A DNA stretch of 64,000 nt from Orientallactaga sibirica (GCA_036365145.1 JAEOAD010000012.1:43554501-43618500), one strand, 5' to 3'; counted from the first letter of the stretch, positions 43,231 to 55,010 are shown. Notes: generated by a model not told the origin, from the sequence alone. Translations and numbers: made by a program.

Positions 43231-44745
43231 AATCCACACGCTCTAATTCTCCTCATTGGTTTCTGTCCCCTAATCACCCTGGTTTTCTTGTAGATAGCTC
43301 ACAGAAATCTTTTGCTCTTCTATATTCCCATAATCTTCTTTAAATTTTAAGATAGTTGGCTTTTTTAATATTTATGTTTATATATTTCCTACATTTATTC
43401 CCTTTGACAGATTCTTCTCAAATTGTTGATTTAGAGTATTCCCTTGTACTTCATATCACAATATTATATATTATTTTCACCATAATATGTGTCATTAGGT
43501 GTCACTAATTTGGTTAGCTGTAATAAAGGGCTGCTTGCTAGCTACAGTGAGAGGTATTGCCCAATGCTATTGTCTATAGACTGAGAAGTACTGAGAAGGC
43601 CAAGATGGGTTTTTAAACTGAAAACAATAATTTTAGGATGTCAGTATGATGTAGTATTGATTTAATTAAGTAAAGATAAAAAGATATTTTATACTGAAGA
43701 AGTTAGCAAATCTCAGGAATTCAACATTACTACTGCTGGACTCCAAGAAGTCTGTCCAGAGACTATACCCTGCTATCTAGATAACCCAGGGGAACCTGAA
43801 GAAAGGAGGTCAAAGAAGCAGACATCCTTCACACTTGCTAATCCTTGTCCTTTTCCCTTTCTGCCAGCAGGTACCCAACCTTTAAGCACCCCCACTCCCC
43901 CCCTGCAAAAAGCCCCATGGTACTTCATGTTTCCAGTCCTAGTTTGGACTGTTAATGTGTGATGTGTCCCTCTGCTACCTAGAAATAAAATCCTCCTCCC
44001 TGGCAAAAATGTCTCCCTGCTAATGTCCTTTCCAACTGGCCTCAAAAATCAATCTTTTTCCTTACATATGCACTGTAGATACTTACATAGAGGTGAGGAA
44101 GAGTGCCAGGTTCAAGTCATTTTACATATGTATATATATATACATGGTTTTATGGCTGATAAAATAATCTTACATGTTATGCATATTTGGCCCTTAAACA
44201 TAACTCATTTGATGTTTTAAAAATTTTTTTTGAAGTCTTTCAGCAAAGGGGATCTTGTCTCTTTAGGCAGTCACTGTATTTTCTCATATTTCTGGCATAT
44301 ATTTTCTCGTATTTGTTGAAATTCTTTCTATCAGCCAACAAGAAGTTTTATCTTCTTTCCATTACTATAGGAGGTATGAGGGACATCTTTCTCTTCTCAT
44401 GTCCCATTAGTTTATCATGTTCTTATTTCTGTACTGTCTCATGCTCACCTGAATCTCGAGCAAAACACATACTAATGACTTCTGAAATGAAACATGCCTT
44501 CTCATATCCCATAAACAGAGAAGAACTTAGTAGATAACTAATAATTTTTGAATGTACAAAAGTTAGGAGCAGCTGATTGGTAAGAATTAATTTTAAATAG
44601 GAAGTCAGATAGGTAATGTTTATGTGTATTTTACTTTTCAAGTTAATTTTATTATTTGCGTAATGATTAAAACTGGCTAGCACAAAATTGTGTTTATAAT
44701 CATTTTATCCAGGTGATAAAATGGTGGGATAAGTAAAGGAAATCA

Positions 44746-44748
<3 letters not shown>
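43231..44748. other. unclassified interval with a possible LTR at 43740-44045
   Basis: At 43740-44045 the sequence becomes GC-richer and reads CTGCCAGCAGGTACCCAACC ... CTAGAAATAAAATCCTCCTC ... AACTGGCCTCA, which could be the right half of an LTR with AATAAA. No ends or duplication could be defined. The rest is AT-rich with no recognisable feature. Confidence 0.3.

Positions 44749-44793
<45 letters not shown>
44749..44793. repeat. (AT)n microsatellite
   Basis: About 22 AT units, perfectly self-complementary, able to extrude as a cruciform. Confidence 0.96.
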
Positions 44794-44797
<4 letters not shown>

Positions 44798-45223
44798 CAA
44801 AAGTTCATCTTCAAGTACAGTTATTATAACCAAAGTAAAATCACTTTAATAGGCCTTTCAAATTTAAGGAGGTTAAAGAAAATGGATCTTTTAAGATTGT
44901 TTGTTTTTTGATGGGAACAGAATAAGTTTACTGACAAAGCAAAAAAATAAAGCAACTTCATTAGACATGCTAATTTAGATTCCTAAAAAATACTAAACTA
45001 TATTTTATTACCTTTTCCAATTACAATTAATCTATTTCTGAAGTTCTAATTAAATGCCTGAATGGTCTAAAAAAGTTTTTGTTTTAGATTTTAAAGAATT
45101 ACTGGTTGTTTCATTGAGTGCTTTATGAACATGATTTTGAAAGCCATTTTTTTTGGCTGAATAACCAAAAACTAGATTTTCTGTGATGATATACTGAAAA
45201 ACTTTAATAGCCTGCCCATCTTA
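44794..45223. other. unclassified interval, TAAT-rich
   Basis: It has many TAAT/ATTA motifs (for example CAATTACAATTAATCTATTT near 45018 and GTTCTAATTAAATGCC near 45043) and no recognised repeat. This is a candidate non-coding conserved element only by composition. Confidence 0.25.
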
Positions 45224-45588
45224 TAGATACTTTCTCATTGCTGGAACTAGACATGCCATAAAAAAAAAAAAAAAAAAAAAAACACCTAATAGTCTTAAAG
45301 AGTTTATTTGGTTTATATTCTCAAGGGGAATCTCCATCATGGCACAGAAAAGATGGTAGAGACTGGGCATCAACTTCTTGCTATAAGAGCTCACAGAAAG
45401 CAGCAAGGCAGTGAGCTGAGCTCTGGAAAAACAGAAGGTGAGATATACTATCCCAAAGCACACCCTTAGTGTCTCATTGCTTTCAGCAAAGCTTCATTTC
45501 CCTAATTTTCACCATCTCAATTTCCTAACTGACACCAAGCATGCAAAACACCTGAGTCTACGGGAGACATCTGATTAACACCATCATA
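45224..45588 (-). mobile_element. ERVL-MaLR LTR, antisense
   Basis: TTCTCATTGCTGGAACTAGA, an A-run (45259-45281), AGTTTATTTGGTTTATATTC, CAAGGGGAATCTCCATCATG and a terminal GACATCTGATTAACACCATC are the complement of a MaLR LTR of the GTCCCC/CTCAGGTGTT type. Both ends are approximate. Confidence 0.6.
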
Positions 45589-46050
45589 ATGTATGCAACC
45601 TTTTAACTTTGATCACCTATATCATATAGTATTATGAGAAGTACATTTTCAGTTGAAATACACATGGATATTTAGATCTGCATTTATGAACAGAGTGGAT
45701 TTAGCACCACACTTTCAAATTTAGTTCTTATTTTCAAATACTGAAAACTTTGGTTTGTTTCATCAAGAAAAAAATAGGGTGATTGGCATGATTTGAGTTA
45801 TTATTGCAAATGCTTTCTGTAGTATCAAATTTTTCTACATGAAAGCTTCTGTATATTATGTGTTGATAGATATAAATATATTTAATCTGAATATATGAAC
45901 ATTTTTCTTCAAAACTTTTATTCCTCTTTCTACTATCTAAACAGCTGGTTTAATTTGAAGAAATAACATACCTTAAAAATGATTTATTCCAAGTTAACCA
46001 ATGATATTATTTAATGGTTTTATTTTTAAAGGGTTTATTTTGTTAGAAGT
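45589..46050. other. unclassified AT-rich interval
   Basis: No feature seen. Confidence 0.35.
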
Positions 46051-46390
46051 TGTGGTGGTTTGAATGTGAATGCATGTCCCCATTATTATTAGAGATATTT
46101 TGTTTAGGTTAAGCACTCTACTTAAGTGTCTAGTAGCCTGCTGGAGGAGGTGTCACTGGGGCAGGATCTTGTAATCCAGATCAAGATATGTAAAATACCA
46201 GTTTGTGTTCTGGCTGTTCGTGTTTGTCGATGTTTGGTGATGTCTCTCTGCTATGGATCTATGGAAGTGAGCTAGCTTCTTCCACCATTGATGTCGTTTC
46301 CCCTGGACTCTGTAAGCCTGAAATAAACCCTTTCCTCTCATAAGCTGCTTCTGGTGTGGTGTTTGTCCTGGCGATGAGAATGTAACTGCA
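46051..46390 (+). mobile_element. ERVL-MaLR 5' LTR of nested element C (outermost)
   Basis: TGTGGTGGTTTGAATGTGAA start, CTGCTGGAGGAGGTGTCACT, TGGATCTATGGAAGTGAGCT, CCTGAAATAAACCC and GCGATGAGAATGTAACTGCA end. It is the same subtype as 1923-2234. Confidence 0.87.
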
Positions 46391-46668
46391 AGGGAAAGTG
46401 CTACCAGAGAAATGGGGACAACACTATGATGTACCTGACCAAGTGAGTTTTAGTTTTCTTGGAGTTTGTTTGCAGGAGAAATGTGGAAGGCTTTGGTAGT
46501 TTGTACTAAAGAAGACTCGCAGTGCTATAAGCCAAGCTTTATGGTCTGTTCTGGTGACAGTTTGAAAATGCTAAAATAGAGGTAATTGTGTACTGTGAAG
46601 ACTTGGCTTATGGACTTTTCAATGGGAAAGAGGGAACTTTGCTGGAACTGGGATATTGGCAGGAAGAT
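46391..46668 (+). mobile_element. MaLR internal region, 5' part, of element C
   Basis: AGGAGAAATGTGGAAGGCTT, AGTGCTATAAGCCAAGCTTT and ACTTGGCTTATGGACTTTTC align with the internal regions of elements A and B. It stops at about 46668, where an unrelated LTR-like sequence starts; the internal region resumes at 47409. Confidence 0.85.
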
Positions 46669-47408
46669 TGTGGTATTTGTTAGAAAAAGAAAAGGACAAT
46701 TAAGAGTATCTACGACAGAGGTTTTAGACCTTACTGGAGAAAAGTCTTAGTTTTGGAGGGACATTACCACTTTATATCTCAGCAGTGGAGATGCAAAGTA
46801 TCCTCATAGCATTTGGCCAGGGGGCTGCTTATTGTCCAAAGATTGGGAATGGGACAAGTATTAGCAGATGTGAAGGCAGTAAACATTTTTGAATTCCTTT
46901 CTTCTGAGATAGCCAGTCTGGTGGTTTGATTCAGGTGTCCCTCATAAACTTAGATGTTCTGAATGCTAGTTCCCAGCTGATGGAGATTTGGGAATCAATG
47001 CTTCTTGGAGTCAGCATATCGTTGGGGTCAGGCTTATGGACATTATAGCCAGTTTCCCTTTGCCAGTGTTTGGCACCTTTTCCTGTTGCTATTATCCATC
47101 TTATATTGGCCAGGGGGTGATATCCACCCTCTGCTCATGCCATCATTTTCCTCTGCCATCATGGAGCTTCCCCTCAAGTCTGTAAGCCAATATAAACCTC
47201 CCCCCTCAAAAAAGCTGCTCTTGGTAGTGATTTCTGCAAGCAATGTGAACCTGACTGCAACAGCCAGCCAGGTCAGTTATCCGTCTCCCCTGGGGTTATA
47301 AAAATTGGGGTGGCAGTCTCCGGACAAACTTCTTGTTGTTCTCTAGCAGTACGCTGAATTTCCGACATTCTAGCTAACTCCTTTAGTATTCTTCTGTCTA
47401 TGACCACA
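46669..47408 (+). mobile_element. second-level LTR inside element C, itself interrupted
   Basis: The sequence between the two MaLR internal blocks, excluding 46917-47262, runs from TGTGGTATTTGTTAG to GTCTATGACCACA. The ends TGTGGT and ACCACA are a 6-bp inverted repeat. GGGGTTATAAAAATTGGG is a TATA box, followed by an R-like CTTCTTGTTGTTCTCTAGCA, as in ERVL LTRs of the MT2 type. About 394 bp when the inner insertion is removed. No clear target duplication (AAGAT/GAATT). Confidence 0.55.
46917..47262 (+). mobile_element. MaLR solo LTR, innermost insertion
   Basis: TCTGGTGGTTTGATTCAGGT start (TG decayed to TC), GGCCAGGGGGTGATATCCAC, GTAAGCCAATATAAACC and AATGTGAACCTGACTGCAAC end. GCCAG at 46912-46916 recurs exactly at 47263-47267, a perfect 5-bp duplication. 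It is the element B subtype, and it interrupts the MT2-like LTR. Confidence 0.93.
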
Positions 47409-47865
47409 GAATTTAACCAAGGATGAATTTAAAAGTAATAGATTATTTTGCTTGGTGGAAGAAACAGAACAGAAAGGCATGAAAGATTTATGTTTTATAA
47501 TAGGAAATATCGAAGAAACTTTAAAGTGGAAGGCACAGAGACTGGTTTTAGGTTACTTAAGTTATAATTGTTGAGTACTAACATTAAAAGTGGGCCAACT
47601 TTTTACAATGAAAATAATGGAAAGTATGCCTTGAGGGCGAGTCATTGAAAGAAGGTGGCTTGAAGGAATACTGGAGAAGGAATTTGCTGCTCTTCAAGGT
47701 CAAGATTTATTCTACCCCTGCCCCCCACTCTGCTGGATTTACAAATTTGGCTGTCTCACACTTGGTGCTGGTTTTGGAGGCATGACAAATTCAGAGAAGA
47801 TAGTCATAAAGTGAGTGCAACAGGATTTTTTTTAATGACCCCTGGGCAAAGTGAAACAAGGTTGA
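47409..47865 (+). mobile_element. MaLR internal region, 3' part, of element C
   Basis: GAATTTAACCAAGGATGAAT (compare GAGTTTGATCAAGGTTAAAT in element A), GGCACAGAGACTGGTTTTAG and CACTTGGTGCTGGTTTTGGA continue the internal region after the insertion. The distal part and the polypurine tract are missing. Confidence 0.83.
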
Positions 47866-48121
47866 AAGAGGCTGCTGGAGGAGGTTTCACTATGGGGGAT
47901 CATGTAGTCCAGCCTCAGTGTGCTTAAAGAGCCAGTTTGAGCTCTGTCTGTTTGTGTTTGCTGGTTGTTAGTGTATCTTAGATATGGATCTATGGAAGTG
48001 AGCCAGCTTCTGCTATTGATGCTATTTCCTCTGGATTCTATAAGCCTGAAATAAAACATTTCCTCCTATAAATTGCTTCTAGTCACATGTTATTTCCAGC
48101 AATAAGAAAGTAACTGCAACA
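47866..48121 (+). mobile_element. ERVL-MaLR 3' LTR of element C, 5'-truncated
   Basis: It enters at GAGGCTGCTGGAGGAGGTTT, so the first 80-90 bp are gone. It then follows the 5' LTR at 46051 through TATGGATCTATGGAAGTGAG, CCTGAAATAAAACATTTCC and AAGTAACTGCAACA. The flank GAGGC compares with GAAGT at the 5' side (3 of 5), so the outer duplication is not well preserved. Confidence 0.8.
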
Positions 48122-49172
48122 GAGGCTATAATGACAATTTCTCCTATAACATTTACATCAAGTGATTTAAATAAGATACTGATTTTTGTTATGCATATTT
48201 GATTAGAAAATCAAAGGACCCAGTTTTAATATTATAAAATGCATACTTTATCTAAAATGATTCATAAAGTACAAGAATTATTTAAAAGTGAACCATAGTT
48301 GTCTTTATAAAGATCTATAATTTGGGTTATTGTTTGGCAAAATTAGTTGATAAAAAAATACCAAGGAATGAATATAATCTATTAGGAGTAATTCTCAGAC
48401 ATGAAATATTTATTTCAGATGATCACACAGTACTTCCTAAATTTTGTCACTTTTTTCCAAACAGAATCATAAAGAAAAAAATAAATAATTCAACCTATTG
48501 TTTAGGAGTTTTTTTTCCAAAATTCTCAAGTACACATATCCCCTGATTTAAAATGGCTGTTCGCTTGAGTACAATTATATTGTGGAAGTTTATATGCATA
48601 CCTTTTTCAAAGTTGTGCTATCTGTTTATAATTCTAATTCCTTGAATTCCCTAAATGTTACCTTAGTTGCATGTTTCACATGAACTTTAATTGATTTTTT
48701 AAAATTCTTCTTTAAAATTAGAACCCCAAGTATGTTTAATTTTATTCATGTTCTATGGCATTTTGTTTTAGATTCATAGTACTTGAGAGAGAATCATCAC
48801 TTATAATTTATTATTATTTTTAATCATACTGTGTAGCTTTCTTACAAATAGTTTTGAAATGTTGACATGATTATAAGGGAGGTAGAGGAAAATTTTATTT
48901 GTCTCCCCCAAAGTATATGAAACTCCAAGTTTTGATTCTGCATTGCCAGTGTTGACAGCTCAATCCTAACATGGTTATACATATATATTTTTTTTTCATA
49001 TGAAGATGCTTTTACTTTCAAAATCTGCTTTTGACGTATGGAAACATTTAGAGCTATGGCTTAAAGCAGAGAAGCATTGCAGTAACAGTATAGACAACGT
49101 CTTTTTAGCATCTTCATAATCACCTTAGACTAACTTCTACCTCCGTCATGATTTAATGATTTGAACCAAGGC

Positions 49173-49221
<49 letters not shown>

Positions 49222-50946
49222 GGTATTGCTTGCAAGTTGGCCTCTGTACTTAACTTGAAGATTCTCTGTGTTATCATTACCTCAGATATATTACCCTTGT
49301 AGTGGGCTTCTCTGTTTAAAGGAAGGTTTGAAGAATCTTTGATGGGCACCACATGAGCTGCCAACCTGCCCTCTATAGCATGTCTGCATTACCCATCTCT
49401 TTGCTAAGCTAACAGAAACTGCAGCAAAATGTAAGGAAACAATTTCCTTTAAAACAAATAATTTGTTTAATGTGGACTAGAGTACAAATTTTGACCTAAG
49501 ACCTAAAGTTTAATAAATTGTGACAGTGCAACTTCTTTAATGAATGAAGTATTTACTTAGAACTTTTTAAAGAAAGGGGTAATAATGAGCGCTTTAAAAT
49601 ATAACCTAGAGTACATAGAAATCCTCTTATTATTTTCACTGCCTACTGAAGGACTAAACTAATACTCAGCTCATTACCCACATACTTCTATGCCTCATTT
49701 CTCATTTTTCATTATGAGGGGAAATCAAAATAGCATCATTTAAATAGAGTTGGAATTATTTCACTTTGCAAGAAAGAAAAAACACATATAAAATGGAGAT
49801 CTAAGTTAGTAATGGCCAAACAAAAAAAAAAAGAATATAAGCTGAAGGATTTAAGAACTGAATTTTGATTACTAAATATATAACATACAAAATGTTCATA
49901 TAATTTATTTTATATTATTTGATTAAAATGAACTTAAATATTAAAGTGACTACCTCTTTATATTTATATTATCTGAGTAAAATGCATCGTCACAAGGCAA
50001 ACATGTTTTCCTTTTGTATTGGGAGAAATAAATTGAATATAAAATGGTTTTGCTCAGTGGTGATATGGACATAGATATATTAGTACTCTTAAACAACAAA
50101 CCATCCTAAAGCAAACTGCGTGAAATGAAACAATGGTGGGTTATATAACTACTGAGAGCTATATGGGAAGATGGAAATTTGTAGTTCCTTTATAAAAATC
50201 CAGGTACTTCAACCTATCCTGCAAGTGCTGTAAAGAATAAATGGAAGTGGTTGCTGAGCCATACACCCTGCTAGTGACCTCCAGATTTCCTGTAGAATAT
50301 ACTGCTCTTCAGGCTTGATGAGGGTATTTGCAAGATAAAAATGAATGCAGGAAAGGATATAGAAAACCAGAAAATGTCAAGATAAATGAATACCTTTGTC
50401 AATAAGCTCTTTCTCTTTGACCATTGCATGAATTAAAAAGATAATGAAAAAGCAAAATAAACAAACAAACACAAGAGTAGAATAATGGAATCTTTACCAG
50501 GAAAGATGGTTAAAGATCAGCATACATCATCTCTCATATATTAAATAAGTTTCTAGATAAACGTGGAGAACTTCATTTGAATATATTTAAATTAAAATCA
50601 GCATGATTATGCTGTACGATTTACTGATAATTTAACAGTTCCCTATAAGGTAATATTTAATTTTTGCATATATTTTGCAATGATTTTCAAACTAAAGATA
50701 TAAACTTTATAGTTTGTGTTTGAAGAATATTGAATGCTGTTAGAATTCAAGTTACTTTATCTGTGTCTGTTTCTTACCTAATGTGTTTTTACAGAAAAAC
50801 CTGAATTTAAGTGATTAATGTTGACATTTAAACACTACATATGAGCTAGTACCAATGGATTTGGGGTGTCAAATCCTCATTCAGAGCTTCTGGGGAGAAA
50901 TATGGTTTGATTACTAATATTCTTGAAGAGATACACATAAATGCAA
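48122..50946. other. 2.8-kb repeat-poor AT-rich interval
   Basis: Only a (TG)n microsatellite is recognisable. There is no SINE, LTR or coding feature, which is unusual beside the dense regions on either side. Confidence 0.45.
49179..49218. repeat. (TG)n microsatellite
   Basis: Twenty GT units, uninterrupted. Confidence 0.97.
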
Positions 50947-51120
50947 GCCAGGCATGGTGGTGAACACCTTTAATCCCGGTACTCAGGAGGCAGAGATAGG
51001 AGGATCGCCCTGAGTTTGAGGCCATTCTGAGTCTACATAGTGAATTCCAGGTCAGCTTGGGCTCAAGCAAGACCCTACCTCAAAAAAAAAAAAAAAAAAA
51101 AAAAGAAAGAAAGAAAAAAG
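50947..51120 (+). repeat. B1-like SINE
   Basis: GCCAGGCATGGTGGTGAACA head, CTCAGGAGGCAGAGATAGGA, GTCTACATAGTGAATTCCAG, GCAAGACCCTACCTC and an A-run passing into (GAAA)n. Confidence 0.93.
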
Positions 51121-51164
51121 TCAAACCAAAAACCAAAAAGAAAAAGAAAGGAATGATAATTGTG

Positions 51165-51560
51165 TTTAGTTTTTTCAGGTTTTATATATTCTAGATATCA
51201 ACCCCTTGACAGAGGACTATGTGGCAAAGATCTCCCCTAATGTGGGCTTCCTATGAACTCTGTTGATCATTTCCTCTGCTTTGAAGAAACTTTTTTTTTG
51301 AAGTAGTGTCTTACTCTAGCTCAGGCAGACTTGGAACTCACTTTAGTGCCAGGCTCGCCTTGAATTCACAGCAATCCAACCAACCTCTGCTTCACAAGTG
51401 TGGAATTAAAGGTGTACACCACCATACCCAGCCATGAGAAAACTTTTTCATTACATGTAATCACATTTGTTGACACTTGGGACTTTTTCCTGTGCTAGTA
51501 GAATCCTCTTCAAAAAGTTCCTAGCAAAAAAGTTCTAATCACGATATATTTTATAATATA
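51165..51560 (+). mobile_element. L1 fragment interrupted by a SINE
   Basis: TATATATTCTAGATATCAAC, GTGGCAAAGATCTCCCCTAA and TGAACTCTGTTGATCATTTC before the SINE, and TCACATTTGTTGACACTTGG and TCCTGTGCTAGTAGAATCCT after it, form one continuous L1-derived block known across mammals. Orientation relative to ORF2 is not certain. Confidence 0.65.
51291..51434 (-). repeat. B1-like SINE, antisense, inserted in L1
   Basis: Poly-T, GAAGTAGTGTCTTACTCTAG, CTTGGAACTCACTTTAGTGC and ACACCACCATACCCAGCC. GAAGAAACTTTTT before and GAGAAAACTTTTT after (11 of 13) are the target duplication within the L1. Confidence 0.88.
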
Positions 51561-51829
51561 TGAGTTTTCAATAATAAGGTGGTTTATCTTTTGATGAGAA
51601 AAAAAAGGAAGTTCTTACCAGTGGATTGCCTGACTGTCCCTCTAATGTTTTCAGTATCTCTGTGGATTCTAATATTTAATATTTGTATGTAAGTATGTAC
51701 ATAAATAAGGAGATGTGAGGTGGAGTATGAGCTATGATTTGAGAAAGGAGACTGCAAAAGGAGAAGACAATGTGATGAGAAGTTGGAAAGGAGAAGGAAA
51801 ACAGAAACAAATTATTGACATCATAATAG
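51561..51829. other. unclassified interval
   Basis: No feature seen. Confidence 0.3.
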
Positions 51830-52098
51830 GCCTGGAAAGATGACTCATCAGTTAAAGACACTTGCTTGCAAAGCCTTCTGGCCTGTTCAATTCCCCAGTA
51901 CTCGCATAAAGCTAGATGCACAGATTGATGCTTGTATCTGGAGTTGTTTGGCAATACCAAGAGGCCCTGGCATGCCCATGTTCTCTCTTTTTCTGACTCA
52001 CTCTCTCTCTTTCTCTCATAAATAAATAAATAAAAATATCTCTTATAAATAAATAAATAAAAATATCTCTCATAAATAAATAAATAAAAATATTTAAA
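51830..52098 (+). repeat. B2-like SINE with triplicated tail
   Basis: GGCCTGGAAAGATGACTCAT head, ACTTGCTTGCAAAGCCTTCT, TATCTGGAGTTGTTTGGCAA and a CT tract. The tail unit AAATAAATAAATAAAAATAT plus CTCTCAT (about 28 bp) is present three times in tandem between about 52013 and 52098. It creates a spurious Tyr/Phe/Leu repeat on the minus strand. Confidence 0.88.
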
Positions 52099-52149
52099 AA
52101 GCATGCCACGATAAAATCAAATTCTTTGTATGCTAATAAAATAAATGTA

Positions 52150-52285
52150 AGAATCAACTGGTACATGCATCTGGAGTTTGTTTTCAGTGGCAAGAGGCCC
52201 TGATGTGCTCCTTCCCCACCTTTTTTTATCTTAATCTCTCTTTCCCTCTCTTTCAGGCTCAAATAAATAAAAATAAAAAATAGAA
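52150..52285 (+). repeat. 3' part of a B2-like SINE
   Basis: It starts at GGTACATGCATCTGGAGTTT and runs through AGTGGCAAGAGGCCCTGATG, a T/C tract and an AAATAAATAAAAATAAAAAA tail. The tRNA-like head is missing (5' truncation). Confidence 0.8.
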
Positions 52286-53132
52286 CAACATCATTATGAA
52301 TGAGTAGCATAATAGTAATTATCATGTTTTAAAGTTCTCCACCAAAAATTCACTGACTTTCTCTTAACATATGGGGTGTCAATCATGTCTAAGAATAGTT
52401 ATAGTTTTAGTGCAAAAGTAGCAGCAAACATAAAAGGACATTTTTTCTTCAGTGCAATAGATTAAAAATCCATTACTATATACAGAGTAGAGAAAAATCA
52501 AACTTTTTTCAAAAGTTAAATTATTCATAACTCAAGAATTCTTTTATATATATGGAATATTTCTCAATGTTTCATAATTATCTAGATATTTAAATGTATA
52601 CCCTGATATGTATGTCCTTTGTTACTATTCTCAAAGTGATTCTTTAGACCACTAACAGTAAATATCAAATACAAAATTAGACTTTGCATATCTAACGTTG
52701 CATCAAATAGATTTTTTGAATGAGTTAAATGTTTTCTAAACACAGATATTGTATATATAGTAGATAGATAGATTTATTATAAGTACACCTATTATATGTA
52801 GGTCATTTCATGCCAAAGAACCCAAAATTCAATAGGAAAACAAATTGAATAAAATATTTGTAAAATATTTACTTGCTGTTTCTTTACATACAAATGAATT
52901 CTAATGTTAAATAATATTTACAAAACATTTACTACATGCTAGCCATTGTTCTAATCACTGTATATTTTATAAAATATGACCTTCAACAGTAAGGTGGCCT
53001 ATCTTTAGATGAGACATACTTGTAGAGAGAAAAACCTTAGGACTCTGGTTCAAAACTTTGCTTCTTTTCTCTATTAAGAGAAGATGCTATCAGCAAAACA
53101 TCCTATTAAAAAATTTAATTAAGAATGCATCT
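52286..53132. other. unclassified AT-rich interval
   Basis: Contains a short TAGATAGATAGAT stretch near 52760; nothing else recognisable. Confidence 0.35.
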
Positions 53133-53355
53133 GTAGGGCTAGACACTTGGCTTAGCATTTAAGGTGCTTGCCATGAAAGCCAATGACCCAGGTTTTATTC
53201 CCCAAGATCCACATAAAGCGAGATGCACAAGATGGCGCATGCATCTGGAGTTTGTTTGCAGTGGCTGAAGGTCATGTCGCCTGGCCCACCCATTCTCTCA
53301 CTCGCTCTCTCTCTCTCTCTTTCTCACTCCCTCAAATAAATAAAATAAAAATATA
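53133..53355 (+). repeat. B2-like SINE
   Basis: GGGCTAGACACTTGGCTTAG head, GCTTGCCATGAAAGCCAATG, ATGCATCTGGAGTTTGTTTG, CT tract and an AAATAAATAAAATAAA tail. AAGAATGCAT before and AAGAATACAT after are a probable target duplication. Confidence 0.9.
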
Positions 53356-53494
53356 AGTATTAACAAAGAATACATATATGGAATTCATATGAATATTATA
53401 TGGACTTTACAAACATACTAATGCTGAGCAATTTGCCACTTTAATTTTTAAACTATTATGTTGGCAGTGATATTAACAATAGTAGTAGTATTTT

Positions 53495-53580
53495 AGAGAC
53501 AGATCTTTTACAGACCTGGGTGGCCTTGAACTCACAATCCTCCTGTCTTATACTATTGAGTTTACAATGGTGTATGCCTT
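53495..53580 (-). repeat. old B1-like SINE fragment, antisense
   Basis: AGACCTGGGTGGCCTTGAAC, TCACAATCCTCCTGTCTTA and GTTTACAATGGTGTATGCC echo the antisense B1-like consensus. Heavily diverged. Confidence 0.45.
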
Positions 53581-54725
53581 CAGACTTTGAATGGTTTATA
53601 CAAAGCTTATATTATTCTGCCCATCTATAGATCCCAAGATGATTTTCCTATCAATCATATATTTCATACATACTTGCTGGTTTGTTTCATAAAAAATGTA
53701 TTTCCCATAACTATGGGGCAAAAAGGATGGAGTTTCCATTGGAAAATTAAAATTACTTCAATTTTATTCATATTTGTGGTAAAATGAATGTAAATTTAAC
53801 TTCTTATTTCATTCAATATAAGATTTATTTCTATAACTGATTAAGGTATAATAAATAATAGTGTCCTTGGTGTAGATTTCAGGCCTTGCTTATACATTCT
53901 TAAAAGTTATTCAATGATTGCAATATTGATATTTCTGTTATCTTCATAAAATTATGCCTAGAGAACATAATCGGTCTTCCTTTTACTGAGATGTATAAAG
54001 TGCAGATACAGTATGAAAAAGCACTTTATGATTTTAGTTAGAAAGCAATAAATGTAAAAATAAAATAAATTTGTATTTTTTGTTAGCAATCCAGGCAGCT
54101 GTCTTTGTTTATATTAAATTCATGTGCTAATAAAAAACACTTCAAGGCACTCAAATGAGACAGTGCTTAATTGTCTTACTATTAATATTCTGTGTCCTTG
54201 CAGAGGTAATGAACACTTATTCTTGTCACACAGCCTGACAGCCACAGGTCCAAAAAAAAAAAAAAGTTTCCAAGTTCAGGAGAGAATGTGACAATTTTCA
54301 GAAGCAGTAACTGTTAAAAATTCACTTAATTAATCTTTGAAACTATTTCTGCCTTTCACATGGTTTGAAATGATCGTAACCAATGGCCATGAAAGTTGTA
54401 GATGTGGTGATAGATTTTCCCCTCAGTTGAAAAAGGACTTGAAACATTTAAAACTAAAATTAAAGTATGAAAATTTGCACCGATTTTTGAAATAACTTCT
54501 CCAACAATTTCATCTTATTGAAGAAGAATTTTGTATACATCCCAAGTACAAATGTATCATACATACACTGTGCCTTGATCTCTGCCAATCTGTGAGTCTT
54601 GCTGGATCTGCTAGGGCCATATCATGCTAGACTATCTATGTCATAGAGGATTCATAAGTAAAACAGCTAATGGCCAGTACCCATAGTACCCTGGCCATAA
54701 ACAATGGGCCTGTTGCAAATGGGAT
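53581..54725. other. unclassified AT-rich interval
   Basis: About 1.1 kb without recognised repeats. The part at 54080-54420 is less A/T-monotonous, with no exon signature. Confidence 0.35.
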
Positions 54726-54782
<57 letters not shown>

Positions 54783-55010
54783 TGATAGATACAGATATAG
54801 ATATATAGATATACATACATACATACACACTTTCTTTTGATTTTGTTTACAGAAGTGGGCATATGAGATGCTCAGGTATCCCTCCACTTCACACACAAAC
54901 ACACACATACACACACAAAGACACACATATATTATAAATATACATATATATATATATATATATAATTTTTATATAGACACATATATTCATATATATGTGT
55001 ATATATAGAC
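54726..55010. repeat. complex microsatellite cluster
   Basis: (GATA)n at about 54727-54780, then ATACAGATATAG variants, (CATA)n near 54810, (CA)n near 54895-54928 and (AT)n at 54946-54963. Four motif types lie within 285 bp. Open frames on the minus strand read as Tyr/Leu/Ser/Ile repeats and are spurious. Confidence 0.93.

Noticed and set aside
43740..44045. LTR with AATAAA at about 43980
   Set aside because: No TG/CA ends, inverted repeat or target duplication could be set, so it is only mentioned within an unclassified interval.
51676..52325. 142- and 137-codon overlapping minus-strand frames rich in Tyr/Phe/Leu
   Set aside because: They are produced by the triplicated AAATAAAT tail and CT tract of a SINE.
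54636..54926. Repetitive Tyr-Leu-Ser-Ile peptide on the minus strand
   Set aside because: It is the translation of a GATA microsatellite.
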